Source of the DNA: Mycobacterium fragae
GTDB lineage: Bacteria; Actinomycetota; Actinomycetes; Mycobacteriales; Mycobacteriaceae
Assembly (NCBI RefSeq): GCF_002102185.1
Contig: NZ_LQOW01000031.1
Span: 310,001-374,000, forward strand
DNA: 64,000 nucleotides
Direction of reading: 5' to 3'
How positions within the stretch are numbered: the stretch's first letter is position 1; each line of letters opens with the position of its first letter. Below the pieces are notes generated by a model. That model was not told where the DNA came from, did not search any database, and saw only the letters and a list, made by a program, of their open reading frames with translations. The position numbers and the translations under genes are program-made. This document shows positions 1 to 7,898 of this stretch, piece by piece.

Positions 1-31
1 AGGGCTGACGCCGCTGCCGGCGGAGGTCTCG

Positions 32-748
32 GTGACCGAGCCGGGATCAGAGGCAGAAGCCATCGCCGCCGAATTCGCCGAGCAGCTCAGCGCCGACGTG
101 TCGATGATCGGCGATGAGCAGCGGTCAAAGCTGTGGTCTGCGTTGGAAGGCAGCACTTTTGACACCGTCGTGCAGATGTATATCGCCGACTTCGTCCCGC
201 GGGTGCGTGCCGGGTTGGAGGCTCTCGGGGTGGGCCAGGAGTATCTGGGATGGGTGTCCGAGCCGATCACATGGGATCACACCACCGATGCGTCCGAGGC
301 GGTGTTCAACGGCTTCCTGCCGGCGGTGGCGCGGCTGCGCGGGCTGGATGCGCTGACGTCGGAGCTGGTGCGGCTTCGCGGAGCGGCGCAGCACAACTGC
401 CGGTTGTGCAAGTCGCTGCGCGAGACGACGGCACTGGACGCCGGCGGGTCGGAGACGCTCTACGGCGACATCGAACACTTCGAGGCGTCGGCCCTGCTGA
501 CCGACCGGCAGAAGGCGGCGCTGCGCTATGTCGACGCGCTGATCTGGTCACCCAGTCATATCGAGCGCGGCGTTGCCGCAGGGGTGCGCGAGCACTTCTC
601 CGACGCCGAGGCGGTCGAGCTGACCTTCGACGTGATGCGCAACGCCAGCAACAAGATCGCCGTGGCGTTGGGCGGCGATGCCCCGCGAGTCGAGCACGGC
701 ACCGAGCGGTATCTGCTCGACGCCGACGGTCAGACGGTGTTCGGCTGA
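32..748 (+). CDS. Carboxymuconolactone decarboxylase / AhpD-like family protein
   Basis: The 238-residue product has an AhpD-type helical core. The Cys pair CRLC near residues 122-125 follows RGAAQHN and corresponds to the redox CxxC region of AhpD/CMD proteins. A second conserved-looking stretch, TDRQKAALRYVDAL, matches the helix after the active site in CMD domains. The GTG start has a GGAGG sequence five bases upstream, but the frame stays open to the window edge (...LTPLPAEVS), so the true start may lie outside the window. The family includes peroxidase-like and decarboxylase members; the substrate here is unknown. A small hypothetical ORF and a tRNA follow on the same strand. Confidence 0.7.
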   Translation: MTEPGSEAEAIAAEFAEQLSADVSMIGDEQRSKLWSALEGSTFDTVVQMYIADFVPRVRAGLEALGVGQEYLGWVSEPITWDHTTDASEAVFNGFLPAVARLRGLDALTSELVRLRGAAQHNCRLCKSLRETTALDAGGSETLYGDIEHFEASALLTDRQKAALRYVDALIWSPSHIERGVAAGVREHFSDAEAVELTFDVMRNASNKIAVALGGDAPRVEHGTERYLLDADGQTVFG

Positions 749-840
749 AATGCGGAACCTGGTCCTGCGTGCGACGATTGCTGGCGCGCGGGTTGCAATG
801 ATGTGACCCCTCGACCGAAGGCTGGAGCCAGGAAGAAGCC

Positions 841-1017
841 ATGACAACAGCAAAGGAAGCTCAGCATGACGCCGCCGAGTCACTGTTCGGGGCCATCATC
901 GCGGTGCTGGACAAGCACGAGCATGAGCACACCCTGAACGCGGAGATTCTGGAGCAGCTGGCCCGAGCGTATGCGGCGGTGTCGACGAGCGTCCCCGAGC
1001 AGGGACGACTGGGGTAG
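841..1017 (+). CDS. Small hypothetical protein (58 aa)
   Basis: This short ORF starts with ATG after AGGAAG and ends with TAG. The product is 58 residues, acidic and probably helical, with a His/Glu cluster (DKHEHEHT) in the middle and no signal peptide or membrane segment. Third-position G/C is strong, as in the neighbouring coding DNA, which supports translation. It lies 92 bases after the CMD-like gene and ends 56 bases before the tRNA. I recognise no family; the His/Glu cluster could bind metal, but that is only a guess. Confidence 0.5.
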   Translation: MTTAKEAQHDAAESLFGAIIAVLDKHEHEHTLNAEILEQLARAYAAVSTSVPEQGRLG

Positions 1018-1073
1018 GTCCATGGGCCAACCGGCCGAGGCTAATGTCAAGGTCGTGTAGAGAGTTGCCCCAG

Positions 1074-1147
1074 GGGGCGGTAGCTCAGTTGGTTAGAGCC
1101 GCGGACTCATAATCCGTTGGTCGCGGGTTCGAGTCCCGCCCGCCCCA
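1074..1147 (+). tRNA. tRNA with CAU anticodon (elongator Met, or Ile2)
   Basis: A complete cloverleaf folds. The acceptor stem pairs 1074-1080 with 1140-1146, the D stem is GCTC/GAGC, the anticodon stem GCGGA/TCCGT flanks the loop CTCATAA, and the T arm is GCGGG-TTCGAGT-CCCGC. The discriminator base is A1147 and CCA is not encoded. The acceptor is fully paired at position 1-72 and the anticodon stem lacks the three G-C pairs of initiator tRNA, so this is not initiator Met. The anticodon CAU fits elongator Met or, if the C is lysidinylated, Ile2; the sequence alone does not decide. Its 3' half is duplicated at 6848. Confidence 0.93.
1103..1143 (+). repeat. Direct repeat in tRNA 3' half (attL-like copy)
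   Basis: These 41 bases, from the anticodon stem to the acceptor stem, recur without mismatch at 6848-6888; the next base differs (C here, A there) and CCA follows in both. Duplication of a tRNA 3' half is the usual mark of tyrosine-recombinase integration. This copy belongs to the intact tRNA. Similarity continues past the tRNA into IS-end-like repeats, which is unusual for a simple att core. Confidence 0.7.
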
Positions 1148-1162
1148 CTAAAGGCGTGTATG

Positions 1163-1592
1163 ACCTCGGGTGATGCTTGACTTTGCGTCTTCGGCTGATG
1201 CCTGACAGTGTTTCGGCTGATTGTTGACAGTTACTTCGGCTGATCCTTGACACTCCCGGAATGAGGGAGTTGAGCGTGGCAGAGCAGCGGTATCAGGCCG
1301 TGACCGCGCCAGTGATGATCGGGTCAGCCGCAAAGTCTGCGCCAATGGCATCGTATGTGGCCGGCAGCAAGTCAGCGTCGGCAGACACCGTGCCGGTGGC
1401 CGCTGCGATGTCCACATCGACGGCGACGTCCTACCGTTTTCGATCGGCAACGAACTTGTCAAGACCGCCGCACGCACCAGCACCGGCGCGGTAAGAAAAA
1501 GGCGGGCCTCCACCATCCGCGCCGGGGCCGATCCATAACCCAAAGTGTCAAGGCTCAACCGAAACAGATCCGTCAACCATCAACCGACACTG
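1163..1592 (+). mobile_element. Internally deleted IS481-type element
   Basis: The left end holds four units of about 22 bp built on TCGGCTGATnnnTGAC (1163-1255). The right end holds inverted copies: TGTCAAGGCTCAACCGAA at 1546-1563 matches the reverse complement of left-end TTCGGCTGATCCTTGACA at 16 of 18 positions, and a second copy lies at 1570-1592. Between them only the first and last parts of a transposase remain. The multiple terminal units look like repeated transposase-binding sites. The element cannot encode a transposase but keeps both ends, so it could in principle move in trans. Confidence 0.7.
1261..1538 (+). pseudogene. IS481-family transposase remnant (N terminus fused to C terminus)
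   Basis: The ATG at 1261 begins RELSVAEQRYQAV, the start of IS481-type transposases. Within about 15 codons this gives way, in another frame, to the family's C terminus (VSVGRHRAGGRCDVHIDG, then ELVKTAARTSTGAVR), ending at TAA 1536-1538. The central helix-turn-helix and DDE catalytic region are absent. The two parts are out of frame, so no functional protein is expected. Confidence 0.75.
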
Positions 1593-1667
1593 AACAGCCC
1601 CACCGACCAGCCCCACCGAGGAGGTCGAACATCCCATTCGGGAACTAGCCGCAGGAGGCGCGTCGAA

Positions 1668-2003
1668 TTGAAAAAGGCAGGCGGAGTGGCGCAACTCATG
1701 GGGAAGGTCGCCATCGGTCTCGTCGTGGCGGCCAATGTAATCGCGTTGGCTCCGCATGCGAAGGCGGACGAAAACAGCTTCCTTGCCAACCTGAGTCAGC
1801 ATGGCATTTTCACCGTCCGCGATCCAGGTGTATTGGTGAACTTCGGACGAGGGATCTGCGCCGATCTGGCGAATGGGGTTTCAATACCGGACGAGGTAGA
1901 TCGGTTCCGTGACAAGGAATTCCCTACCGAACCCACGCCTGCTCAGGCTCAGGCGTTTGTCGACGCAGCCCACCAAGAGCTGTGCCCTGACGCAGCGGGA
2001 TAA
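1668..2003 (+). CDS. Secreted DUF732-family protein
   Basis: The chosen start is TTG 1668, nine bases after AGGAGG (1653-1658). It gives a 111-residue precursor with a basic N terminus (KKAGG), a hydrophobic stretch KVAIGLVVAANVIALAP and an Ala-x-Ala-like cleavage region (PHAKADE). The mature part follows the DUF732 pattern: FLANLSQHGI, then a Cys in FGRGICADLANG and a final Cys in HQELCPDAAG, probably forming a disulfide. ATG 1698 is an alternative start but would shorten the signal peptide. DUF732 proteins are small exported mycobacterial proteins of unknown function. This one lies between two IS remnants inside the tRNA-flanked segment. Confidence 0.75.
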   Translation: MKKAGGVAQLMGKVAIGLVVAANVIALAPHAKADENSFLANLSQHGIFTVRDPGVLVNFGRGICADLANGVSIPDEVDRFRDKEFPTEPTPAQAQAFVDAAHQELCPDAAG

Positions 2004-2095
2004 GGGATCATTAGAACTTCGTCACTATGATCTCACGCCTAACCTGTGATTCTGCAGCTGCGCTGGGATGTCAATTGAATGATCGACACTCCCTG

Positions 2096-2345
2096 GTGAG
2101 GGAGTTGAGCGTGGCTGAGCAGAGGTATCAGGCCGTATTGGCGGTGATCAGCGAGGGTTGTCGGTGTCGCAGGTCGCGAGAAGGTCGGCGTGTCGCGGCG
2201 GACACTGCATGCGTGGTTGGCGCGCTATGAGGCAGAGGGCCTTGAAGGGCTAACCGATTGTTCGGATCGGCCGCGGAGGTGTCTCGCATCAGGATGCCGG
2301 CGGGTGTGGAGGCCGTATGGTTGGAGTTGCTACAGCTCCAACCGG
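2096..2345 (+). pseudogene. Second IS481-type transposase fragment (frameshifted)
   Basis: Starting at GTG 2096 the sequence reads RELSVAEQRYQAVLAVISEG, then loses frame near 2158. It resumes as VSRRTLHAWLARYEAEGLEG (about 2190-2250), the transposase's helix-turn-helix region, and shifts frame again before MPAGVEAVWLELLQLQP. After about 2345 the similarity fades. The hairpin-like ACTCCC/GGGAGT pair before the start codon is shared with the copy at 1251. From 2346 to 2538 I see no gene or recognisable element. Confidence 0.7.
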
Positions 2346-2538
2346 CCTTCCGCTCCGAAGCGCACTACAAACGTAGTTACCGGCGCTACCTGCGACGTCT
2401 CAAGTTCCACACAACATGTCACGAGCTTTATGATTAGCGCCGAAGCGCGACCGAAATTTATGACGTCTCCTGCTGGGTCGACTGTTAGGGCTGCACTTTC
2501 ACATCGACGGACTTGCCGGCAACCCGTCTCGACTCCAT

Positions 2539-5500
2539 CTAACCGCCGGGGCCAGGGCCGGGCACTCCGCACAATTCGGCGAGCACCTGATCGGCGGCGC
2601 GCGTTGGGATGGCCCAGGTCTGAAGCCAAACGATGCCGTCCTTGGTGATGTGGTTGTAGTCTTGTGCGCCCTTGACCGCACTTTCGGTGACGCTGCCGAA
2701 TATGCCATCGACCTTCAGAATTGGATTGGCGCTGGGCGCGAACTTTCCTCTCCCTTGATTCAATGCGCTTTGAAGCTTGCGCACGACCTCGCCCTGCGCG
2801 CCGCGCTCGAGTTTCGGCGGCCGCGCTCGTTCGCCGTCAAGAGCGAACCAGGTGAGGGGGCCGACGATGCCGTCATCCAGCAGTCCGCAATTGCGTTGGA
2901 ACTTCTGGACCGCACGTTTTGTCACCGCCCCGAATTTGCCGTCAACCTCGTCGTATGTCATCGTGCGGCGCACCAGCAGGTATTGCGCCCAGCGGACATC
3001 GGCTCCCGCGGAACCCTCCGACAAGGTCGGCAGGTTTGGGAGGTTAGCCGCGTAGTCGATACCGACCACCAGATCGACGACGTTGGTCAGGTCGGCGTCG
3101 GGCGAGCCGTCGATTTGAATTGACCACGACTGCTCAACAGGCGCGCCGATGCCGGCATTGAGCGGCGCGGCGGGCGTGGTGCTGCCCGGCAGCCGAAGCG
3201 GACGACCATTAGACAGCGCGATGTTGTCCCCAATCGGGAAGTCGATATCAACGGGTTGTGGCGCAGACAGGTGCAGGTGCGCGTTGACGGGCTTGCCTTT
3301 CGCGCCGGGCAGCAGGACCGCCACATTTGACACGGTGCGGTTCTTTTCCCCGATGGGGAAGGGGAACTCGCGGAAATCGAGCGTGACACTGCCGCTGCCT
3401 GTTTTCTTCAGAGCGGCGAGATCATCTCCAGCGAATGCCCTCGCCGACATCATGATGAATCGATAGGCCGGCGGCTGCGCGGCTCGCGCGGTGTTGTGCG
3501 TCACCCGCAATGACTCCGCGTAGCGGGCCAACCCTTCAATCTCGATGACTACATCGGTGACTGCATCCCAGCTGCCGCCGCTTGCAGCGGAGTCGAGGTC
3601 GAGCGTCCATGTGGTGTCAAGACCGGTGCCCTCAAAGGGTCCAAGGACCTCCGTCAGCCGCGGGTCAGGCGGTCCGCCGAGGTTGGTCTCCGACACCGCG
3701 GTCGCGTCGGGGAATCGCAGCATCGCTCGGCTGGTGAGGGATTCGTCCACACTGGCCAGCGATATCCCGTGGTTTGCGAGGGTGCCACGTACCCGTGCGC
3801 CGGCGGGCGCGGTCCGGGCCACTACCCGCACGTCGCGTATGCGATGCCCATAAGTGCCGGGAAAGAAGCTCCGCAATGCGGCCTCGGTGGTTGAGAACGT
3901 GCATGATCCCTGGGCTTTCAACGCCCCGAAGGCCAAGGGGAACTCTTCAACCATTGAGATTGAGCAAGTGAACGGGACTAGGGCTCGCTCCCCCGATATT
4001 CGAGCGGCCTCCAGTTCGGCCAGGTCTGCTTGCAAGAGATCACCGCTGGTGACGTCTTGAAGGGAGGAGATGTGGTAGTCCATGCGAACGATGTGCAACT
4101 CACGGTTCTGCTCGAAGGCCAGTGCGCGTTCGGCTAACCACGCCGACCAAGCACCAAGGTCGAGATAGCGGCGCAGAACCCGCTGCAATATGCCGGCTAC
4201 CGATGCCCAAAACTCGGTGTTAAGCAGTCGTTGCTCGTTGAAGGATATGAGGCCCCGCGCGAGTTCGATGTCGGCGCCGGCGACGGTTTCCTGCAACTGT
4301 GCGATGACGACTTCGCGTTCGCGAGCGGTGACATTGCCTTGCGCCAACGGCATAGTGACTTCTTGGAGCCGTTTCAGTTCACTGGTGCGGGTCATGTCAG
4401 CGGATGCCATGCTTGAGAGGGTGCTGTAGCCGACGTACAGGAACAGCCCGTAGCCGGCAAGCACCGACGCACCGGCCCCGAGTCCTAGTAGGCCAGCTGA
4501 ATCGGCGGAACCAGAGCCCATTTCGGCCGCGATGCCGGAGGTGATTTGCCCTGAGACGTCGCCGGTGGGGCTGCCTTTGGCGGTCTTGAAAACTGACGTA
4601 ACGGTGCTGGCCGCACCGCTGATGAAGTCGCTCCACTGGCCGAAAAAACTGTCGTGGTTGGCGATTTCGGCCTTCTTGGCGTCGATCTGTTTCTGTACCG
4701 CGTCGACTTGCTGGCTCGCAACGGCGACGTTGTATTCAGCGATTTGCCGTTGCTCGCCAGCGATACTCTGCTGGGCTTGCGCCTTGGCCAATATGTTTGA
4801 CGTGCGTATCTTGTCGATCGACAATTGCTCCAGATTTGCCATCGCGACGAGGAAGTCGCGCTCGGCGGCCACCGCCAATGCTGCATACCGATCGGCTTGA
4901 TCCTTCAAAGCGCGGTAACGCTGCACCGGCACCATGTCGGTGGTTAACCCAAAGTAGTTGAGACCGGCCTCCATCTTGATGAATCCCGCGCGAGCCCGCG
5001 AGATCTGACTCGCGACAGCAGAATTGAGCGGCGGGGCAGGCGGCGGAGACAACGCGTCCCAACTCGGACTAATGTTCGGGTCATCGCGGTGAAGCCATAG
5101 CACCGCCTTATAGAGCTCACGAGCGCGAGCACTCGATTCGTCGTCGGCCCGGTACAGTGTGTCGGCCCATTCGAGTAGCGCGTTGCCCAGTCGCAGTCGC
5201 ATAAAATTGACATCGACATTGTGCAGCAGCGCCGCGATCCCCGGAGGGTTGATCCAGCCTTCAAAGTTGCTCGGGTCCAACGGTTTGTCGGGCCGCCACA
5301 AAGTGTAGGGAAAGGTCTGGTATTGGTATATGAAGATGCTGATGGGGTCCACGACGTAGCCGGAAGGGTCGTCGAGTTCTGCGGATCCGAGACGCTCACC
5401 GACGAACGGCAATAGCGGTCTGACAGCTTCGGTGAAACGACCGAGTGCTAGCTGGACGTCCGAGCGCCATAGATAGTAAAAGTAGCCGGCGTAAAGGACC

Positions 5501-6516
5501 ATCGCTGCGGTGAAGTAGTCGTCATGGCCGGGGAAATGATAGGGAGTGGGATTGTCATCGCTGTCCGCAAAGCTAAGGTAGAGTTCAAATTTCAGCAGCG
5601 ACGGTTTGTCGGTGACGACGAAGGCTTTACGGGCTTTCATCGGCGTCGTCACGTCGTACGGAACGACGAGGTTGTCGGACGTCCGCTCCTCGATCAACTC
5701 GTCCGCTCCGCGTTTGGTGTCATCCAAGAGGTTGAGGGCGCTTGGGTACTCGCCCTGAGAAATCTGCTCGACCGCCTTTTGAATGTCGTCGAAGAGCGCC
5801 GCGGCCTTCTGAAACCACGCGTACCAGTGATCGGAGGGTGGCCTCATGCGCGCGTAGGCGGCGAGGTGGTCTGCGCGCAGGCTGCGCAGCATCGAGAACG
5901 CGTTCTCCGGAAAGAAGGTTGCGGAATGTTGGACCCACTCCTCGTATTCGAGGAAAAACGGGGCTACGCCGTGGAGCCAGAACGGGATTATCGTGTCGTG
6001 GCGTATGTCGGGGGCGGTGTGGAACGGATCGGGCTTGGACTGAAAGCTGTCGCGAAAAAATCCCAGCAGCGTCGCGATGTTCTCCTGCACCGATGAACTA
6101 ATGGCTGCGTCAGGGCGAGTCAAATCGACACGGCACCGAAGCCCGAGCTCGGTCGGCGTTTTGCCGCTGGTCGCGATCAGCGCATCAAGGTAGTCGCGTG
6201 CACTTTCATCTGGCAGTCTGGTCGGCAGGGCTGAAGCGGGCAGTCCAAAGCCAGTAGGAGTGGGATCGGTCAAGACTCGTTCAAGGATCGGAATAAGTAA
6301 TTCGTTCGCCGGCGCCCCGCTGACATCGGTTGTAGTGAAATCCTGGTGGAAACGGTTCGTCAGCTGTTGGCGCGTCTGCTCGGGTGTGAGCGGTGTCGGC
6401 GACGCCGGCGGATCAAATTTGCCGATGTCTGCCCACACGCCTAGCAGGTAGTCGCGGTAACCGATCAGCTGGTCTGGCGCGATTGTTTTCACGGCGAGGG
6501 GTTCAGTGATGGTCAT
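2539..6516 (-). CDS. Tc-toxin subunit A-related protein with two C-terminal peptidoglycan-binding domains
   Basis: This 1325-residue protein has a clear RBS (GAGGAGAACAGGCC before ATG) and no signal peptide. Residues 1-550 are helical and resemble the late shell/neuraminidase-like part of TcA only weakly. Residues about 555-800 form a long helical hairpin whose turn is Gly/Ala-rich and hydrophobic (GLLGLGAGASVLAGYGLFL), as in the TcA pore-forming domain. Residues about 820-1155 match the TcA C-terminal TcB-binding domain: SISMVEEFPLAFG, then FFPGTYGHRIRDVRV, and late strands such as WSIQIDG and VVDLVVGIDYAA. Residues 1162-1230 and 1233-1305 are two PG_binding_1 repeats (VDGKFGAVTKRAVQKFQ; VDGIFGSVTESAVKGAQ). 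TcA proteins are usually about 2500 residues, so the N-terminal receptor/linker part is missing. No TcB or TcC partner is present. GC content looks lower than in the flanking core genes. The fold assignment is confident, the function inferred. Confidence 0.8.
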   Translation of the reverse strand: MTITEPLAVKTIAPDQLIGYRDYLLGVWADIGKFDPPASPTPLTPEQTRQQLTNRFHQDFTTTDVSGAPANELLIPILERVLTDPTPTGFGLPASALPTRLPDESARDYLDALIATSGKTPTELGLRCRVDLTRPDAAISSSVQENIATLLGFFRDSFQSKPDPFHTAPDIRHDTIIPFWLHGVAPFFLEYEEWVQHSATFFPENAFSMLRSLRADHLAAYARMRPPSDHWYAWFQKAAALFDDIQKAVEQISQGEYPSALNLLDDTKRGADELIEERTSDNLVVPYDVTTPMKARKAFVVTDKPSLLKFELYLSFADSDDNPTPYHFPGHDDYFTAAMVLYAGYFYYLWRSDVQLALGRFTEAVRPLLPFVGERLGSAELDDPSGYVVDPISIFIYQYQTFPYTLWRPDKPLDPSNFEGWINPPGIAALLHNVDVNFMRLRLGNALLEWADTLYRADDESSARARELYKAVLWLHRDDPNISPSWDALSPPPAPPLNSAVASQISRARAGFIKMEAGLNYFGLTTDMVPVQRYRALKDQADRYAALAVAAERDFLVAMANLEQLSIDKIRTSNILAKAQAQQSIAGEQRQIAEYNVAVASQQVDAVQKQIDAKKAEIANHDSFFGQWSDFISGAASTVTSVFKTAKGSPTGDVSGQITSGIAAEMGSGSADSAGLLGLGAGASVLAGYGLFLYVGYSTLSSMASADMTRTSELKRLQEVTMPLAQGNVTAREREVVIAQLQETVAGADIELARGLISFNEQRLLNTEFWASVAGILQRVLRRYLDLGAWSAWLAERALAFEQNRELHIVRMDYHISSLQDVTSGDLLQADLAELEAARISGERALVPFTCSISMVEEFPLAFGALKAQGSCTFSTTEAALRSFFPGTYGHRIRDVRVVARTAPAGARVRGTLANHGISLASVDESLTSRAMLRFPDATAVSETNLGGPPDPRLTEVLGPFEGTGLDTTWTLDLDSAASGGSWDAVTDVVIEIEGLARYAESLRVTHNTARAAQPPAYRFIMMSARAFAGDDLAALKKTGSGSVTLDFREFPFPIGEKNRTVSNVAVLLPGAKGKPVNAHLHLSAPQPVDIDFPIGDNIALSNGRPLRLPGSTTPAAPLNAGIGAPVEQSWSIQIDGSPDADLTNVVDLVVGIDYAANLPNLPTLSEGSAGADVRWAQYLLVRRTMTYDEVDGKFGAVTKRAVQKFQRNCGLLDDGIVGPLTWFALDGERARPPKLERGAQGEVVRKLQSALNQGRGKFAPSANPILKVDGIFGSVTESAVKGAQDYNHITKDGIVWLQTWAIPTRAADQVLAELCGVPGPGPGG

Positions 6517-6847
6517 GGCCTGTTCTCCTCGTCAAGTTGCGGAGTTATGTGGGTGACCGATTCATACTCACTCAATATGCGGGGGACGACATGAGTAGTG
6601 CGGTACTCGACTTTGTGCCCGCACGGGCGCTGAATTTCTCCCTGACCGTGTCGTCTCAGGGGAACGTTGGATAGCTGACCTGCCGTGGCCGCTTCCCACC
6701 CCGGCATCACCCCGGCGACCGAGGGCGGTTTGTAGGCGTACCGATGGCGCACCGGAACTGTACCTGCAACGCGCAGATTTCCTGTCTTGCAGGCGATATG
6801 AGGCGAATCAGCTAACTGTTCCCGCTGGTCGTCGGCGTGCTGTCTAG
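6517..6847. other. Intergenic, no gene seen
   Basis: Between the Tc-toxin-like start and the tRNA fragment I find no convincing ORF, RNA or repeat. The Tc-like gene's promoter should lie here on the minus strand, but I see no convincing -35/-10 pair. Confidence 0.4.
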
Positions 6848-6888
6848 GGACTCATAATCCGTTGGTCGCGGGTTCGAGTCCCGCCCGC
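6848..6888 (+). repeat. Partial tRNA 3' half (attR-like copy)
   Basis: This is an exact 41-base copy of the tRNA segment 1103-1143, followed by ACCA instead of CCCA. The 5' half of the tRNA (acceptor 5' strand, D arm) is absent upstream, so it cannot fold as a tRNA. It marks the right edge of the segment holding the Tc-like gene. Confidence 0.7.
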
Positions 6889-6906
6889 ACCATCAAAGGT
6901 GTGTGA

Positions 6907-6971
6907 CCTCGGCTGATGTGTGACAGTGTTTCGGCTGATGCATGACAGTTACTTCGGCTGATCCTTGACGC
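6907..6971 (+). repeat. Three IS-end-like 22-bp units beside the tRNA fragment
   Basis: Three tandem units on the pattern TCGGCTGATnnnTGACAGTn lie at 6907-6928, 6929-6950 and 6951-6971. They match the left end of the IS481-type element at 1163-1255, in the same order and orientation relative to the tRNA sequence. After TGACGCTCC the sequence diverges and no transposase follows. A hairpin-like GCTCC/GGAGC is kept. Confidence 0.65.
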
Positions 6972-7157
6972 TCCTGGCTGCGGGAGCCGGTGGCTAACGC
7001 TGGCCGCTGAAGGCAGCCGAAACGATCGGTATCCTCGGCGCCGTGTGGTCCCGGCGCCGCAGCTGACGACCGCGCAGCCCGGCCGATGCATGACCGTGAA
7101 ATGACTCTGGGGCCGGTCGCACGGGGTCTACCAGGCGTTTCCAGAAGGGGGATTGCA

Positions 7158-7892
7158 GTGATAACCGAACCGGCAAAGACGTTCTCTCGTATGTTCAGGG
7201 GCTACGATCCGGCTGCGGTCGATGCCTACATCGAGGTGTTGATCAGCAAGCAGCAGTTGCTGCTCGACGATATCGAGAGCTTAAGGGCCCGGCTGAAGGA
7301 ATCCGGCGATGAAGTCGCGGCGTTGCGGGAGGAGGTCGCGGTTCTCAGGGATACCTCACCCACGCCGCACGCGATGCAGCATCGGATGGCGAAGATGCTG
7401 CGGGACGCGGTCGACGAGGTTACCGCGATGCAGGCCGAGGCGCGGGAGGAATCAGAGGCGCTGATCGCGGCGGCTGAGGCTGAGGCCGAGGCTGCACAAC
7501 GAAAGTACAAAGAGGAGTTGGCGGAGATGGCCACGCAGCGAAAAGCCCTGGAAGCCGAGTACGAGGAAACCAAGAAGAAGCTCGACGCCGAACTGGCCAG
7601 GATGCGCGCTGAAACCCAATCGGCAATCGAGGAGGCGTGGCAGGACGCGCAGCAGGAGCGTGAGCAGCTGCTCGCCGACGCGAAGCAGGAGGCTGATCAC
7701 TATCGTGAGCAGGCCCGACGAGCGGTGGACGAGGCGAGCCGACAACGGGTCGAGATCCTGGAGCGCCTGATGGGCGTCTACCGCGACCTGGAAGCAGTTC
7801 CGGCCACCCTCGAGTCGGCATACCAAGAACTAAAGAATCGGCCTGAGGCCGGCGTCGTGGTGCCGTTGGACCAGAAAATCGGCACGGGCTGA
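7158..7892 (+). CDS. DivIVA-domain coiled-coil protein
   Basis: GTG 7158 is chosen because AGAAGGGGGA precedes it and the family's conserved start follows directly; the frame is open further upstream. The 244-residue product begins with a DivIVA N-terminal motif (FSRMFRGYDPAAVDAYIEVL, residues about 9-28), which in Wag31/DivIVA proteins binds curved polar membrane. A long Glu/Ala/Gln-rich coiled coil follows (about residues 30-220) with no membrane segment. It probably acts as a cytoplasmic scaffold at the poles or septum. It is not Wag31 itself, which is longer and sits beside ftsZ/sepF genes. It lies just outside the right edge of the islet. Confidence 0.7.
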   Translation: MITEPAKTFSRMFRGYDPAAVDAYIEVLISKQQLLLDDIESLRARLKESGDEVAALREEVAVLRDTSPTPHAMQHRMAKMLRDAVDEVTAMQAEAREESEALIAAAEAEAEAAQRKYKEELAEMATQRKALEAEYEETKKKLDAELARMRAETQSAIEEAWQDAQQEREQLLADAKQEADHYREQARRAVDEASRQRVEILERLMGVYRDLEAVPATLESAYQELKNRPEAGVVVPLDQKIGTG

Positions 7893-7898
7893 CCCGTG
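7883..7898. terminator. Hairpin between convergent genes
   Basis: CACGGG-CTGA-CCCGTG forms a perfect 6-bp stem with a 4-base loop, and the loop includes the TGA stop of the DivIVA-like gene. The converging peptidase-E-like gene stops at 7899-7901. There is no U tract, as is common for mycobacterial terminators, so the function is inferred. Confidence 0.45.

Noticed and set aside
6848..6892. A second functional tRNA
   Set aside because: Only the 3' half is present; acceptor 5' strand and D arm are missing.
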